A stretch of 5,819 nt of DNA from Acidimicrobiaceae bacterium (GTDB lineage: Bacteria; Actinomycetota; Acidimicrobiia; Acidimicrobiales; Acidimicrobiaceae), in assembly GCA_013044415.1 (NCBI GenBank), contig JABEUO010000149.1:1-5819 (forward strand), read 5' to 3'. This document shows, one piece after another, positions 5,473 to 5,819 of this stretch (within the stretch, counting starts at the first letter, position 1; the number at the start of each line of letters is the position of its first letter). Below the pieces are notes generated by a model. The model saw nothing but the letters and a program-made list of their open reading frames with translations, did not search any database and had not been told where the DNA came from. A program made the translations under genes and the position numbers.

Positions 5473-5496
5473 ATGGTGCGACTAATGGTGCGACTA
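5473..5496. repeat. Perfect 12-bp tandem duplication between the VKOR and whiB genes
   Basis: ATGGTGCGACTA occurs twice back to back (5473-5484 and 5485-5496). The second copy supplies the CTA that is the whiB stop codon on the minus strand. Because 12 bp preserves frame, the first copy carries an equivalent in-frame stop, so the duplication leaves the whiB product unchanged. It looks like a recent slippage or duplication event. Confidence 0.95.
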
Positions 5497-5790
5497 CTTG
5501 ATGAATGATTCTTTATCGAACCCATAGCTGGTACTTCCTTCAAAACCCAGACCACGCCTTTCGAGTTCGTTGAGCCCTCCCCAGATTCCGGTAGATTCGT
5601 TCGAAGCCAGGGCTTCATCGAGGCAGTCGAGCCTCACCTGGCATCTTGCGCAGATCCACTTGGCCCGCTCCTCGCGAGACTTACGGTCGGAGCGTTTTTC
5701 GCCTTTTTGTGGAGGATAAAACAGGGATCCAAATGAACCCCTACAAGCGGCGTTCTCGCGCCACACTCCCGCCCCGATCCTCTGATCCAT
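5494..5790 (-). CDS. WhiB-like iron-sulfur transcriptional regulator
   Basis: A 98-aa cytoplasmic regulator of the actinobacterial Wbl family, which binds a redox- and NO-sensitive [4Fe-4S] cluster and acts with the primary sigma factor. From the ATG at 5790, the four ligands are C16, C47, C50 and C56, in the CXnCX2CX5C spacing. The sequence AKWICARCQVRLDCLDEAL is followed by the GIWGGL turn (68-73) and NELERRG. The region after the turn is short and weakly basic, ending ESFIK. An in-frame TTG at 5808 could add six residues. The ATG is preferred because GGGGAGGG lies just upstream of it. The gene is convergent with the VKOR gene and its promoter lies beyond the window. Which Wbl subgroup it belongs to is not clear from the sequence. 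Confidence 0.93.
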   Translation of the reverse strand: MDQRIGAGVWRENAACRGSFGSLFYPPQKGEKRSDRKSREERAKWICARCQVRLDCLDEALASNESTGIWGGLNELERRGLGFEGSTSYGFDKESFIK

Positions 5791-5793
5791 TCG

Positions 5794-5801
5794 CCCTCCC
5801 C
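5794..5801 (-). promoter_or_regulatory. Ribosome binding site that selects the whiB ATG at 5790
   Basis: On the minus strand, GGGGAGGG (5801-5794) precedes the ATG at 5790-5788. The core GGAGG ends 4 nt before the start codon, a short but usable distance. The alternative TTG at 5808 has no comparable purine tract in the visible upstream bases. Confidence 0.6.
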
Positions 5802-5819
5802 AGATCAAATGTGCAACAA

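Noticed and set aside
5791..5808. TTG start at 5808 for the whiB-like gene
   Set aside because: The strong purine tract sits between it and the ATG at 5790, and the added residues precede the usual start of Wbl proteins.
1..5819. Insertion sequence, prophage or integration site
   Set aside because: No transposase, integrase or terminal inverted repeats with target duplications are visible. The gene content is ordinary chromosomal.

Overview
The window looks like a chromosomal segment of an actinobacterium with roughly balanced base composition. Four lines of evidence support this: a WhiB-type iron-sulfur regulator, an actinobacterial-type inositol-3-phosphate synthase behind a PadR regulator, a DUF5318 zinc-ribbon protein found in actinobacteria, and frequent GTG/TTG starts. 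The modest GC and the DUF929/VKOR pair would fit a deep branch such as Acidimicrobiia, but that is inference and no rRNA is present to confirm it.

Layout, left to right. A strong hairpin and a possible 26-codon ORF lie at the left edge. The DUF5318 gene (153-539, minus) is followed by a ~350 bp divergent intergenic region holding a terminator-like hairpin and two dyads, one of them a near-ideal operator. A PadR-family regulator (886-1554, plus) follows. Next is a leader with three perfect 15-bp tandem repeats, then ino1 (1668-2750, plus). Two hairpin terminators lie between ino1 and a convergent alpha/beta hydrolase (2957-3811, minus). A ~280 bp AT-rich divergent region leads to a two-gene operon: a membrane-anchored DUF929 thioredoxin-fold protein with a CPFC motif (4092-5003) and a VKOR-family quinone-linked thiol oxidase (5005-5469). 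A convergent whiB-like gene (5494-5790, minus) closes the window. It is separated from the VKOR gene by only 24 bp, which contain a 12-bp tandem duplication and abut a hairpin over the VKOR stop codon.

How the genes fit together. DUF5318 (divergent), PadR and ino1 reproduce, as I recall it, the Rv0049 / Rv0047c / Rv0046c neighbourhood of Mycobacterium tuberculosis, so the left half is probably an ancient conserved actinobacterial block. Ino1 supplies inositol phosphate for phosphatidylinositol and, where present, mycothiol. PadR probably controls itself and perhaps ino1 through the dyad at 789-809. The DUF929-VKOR pair is most simply read as an extracytoplasmic disulfide-forming system, with the CPFC protein as thiol oxidant or isomerase and VKOR recycling it to quinone. 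The window is mostly ordinary core genome. The most interesting items are the DUF929-VKOR pairing, the 15-bp triplicate repeat that keeps the PadR frame open past its stop, the PadR operator, and the hairpin-rich 5' region that could hold a small RNA.
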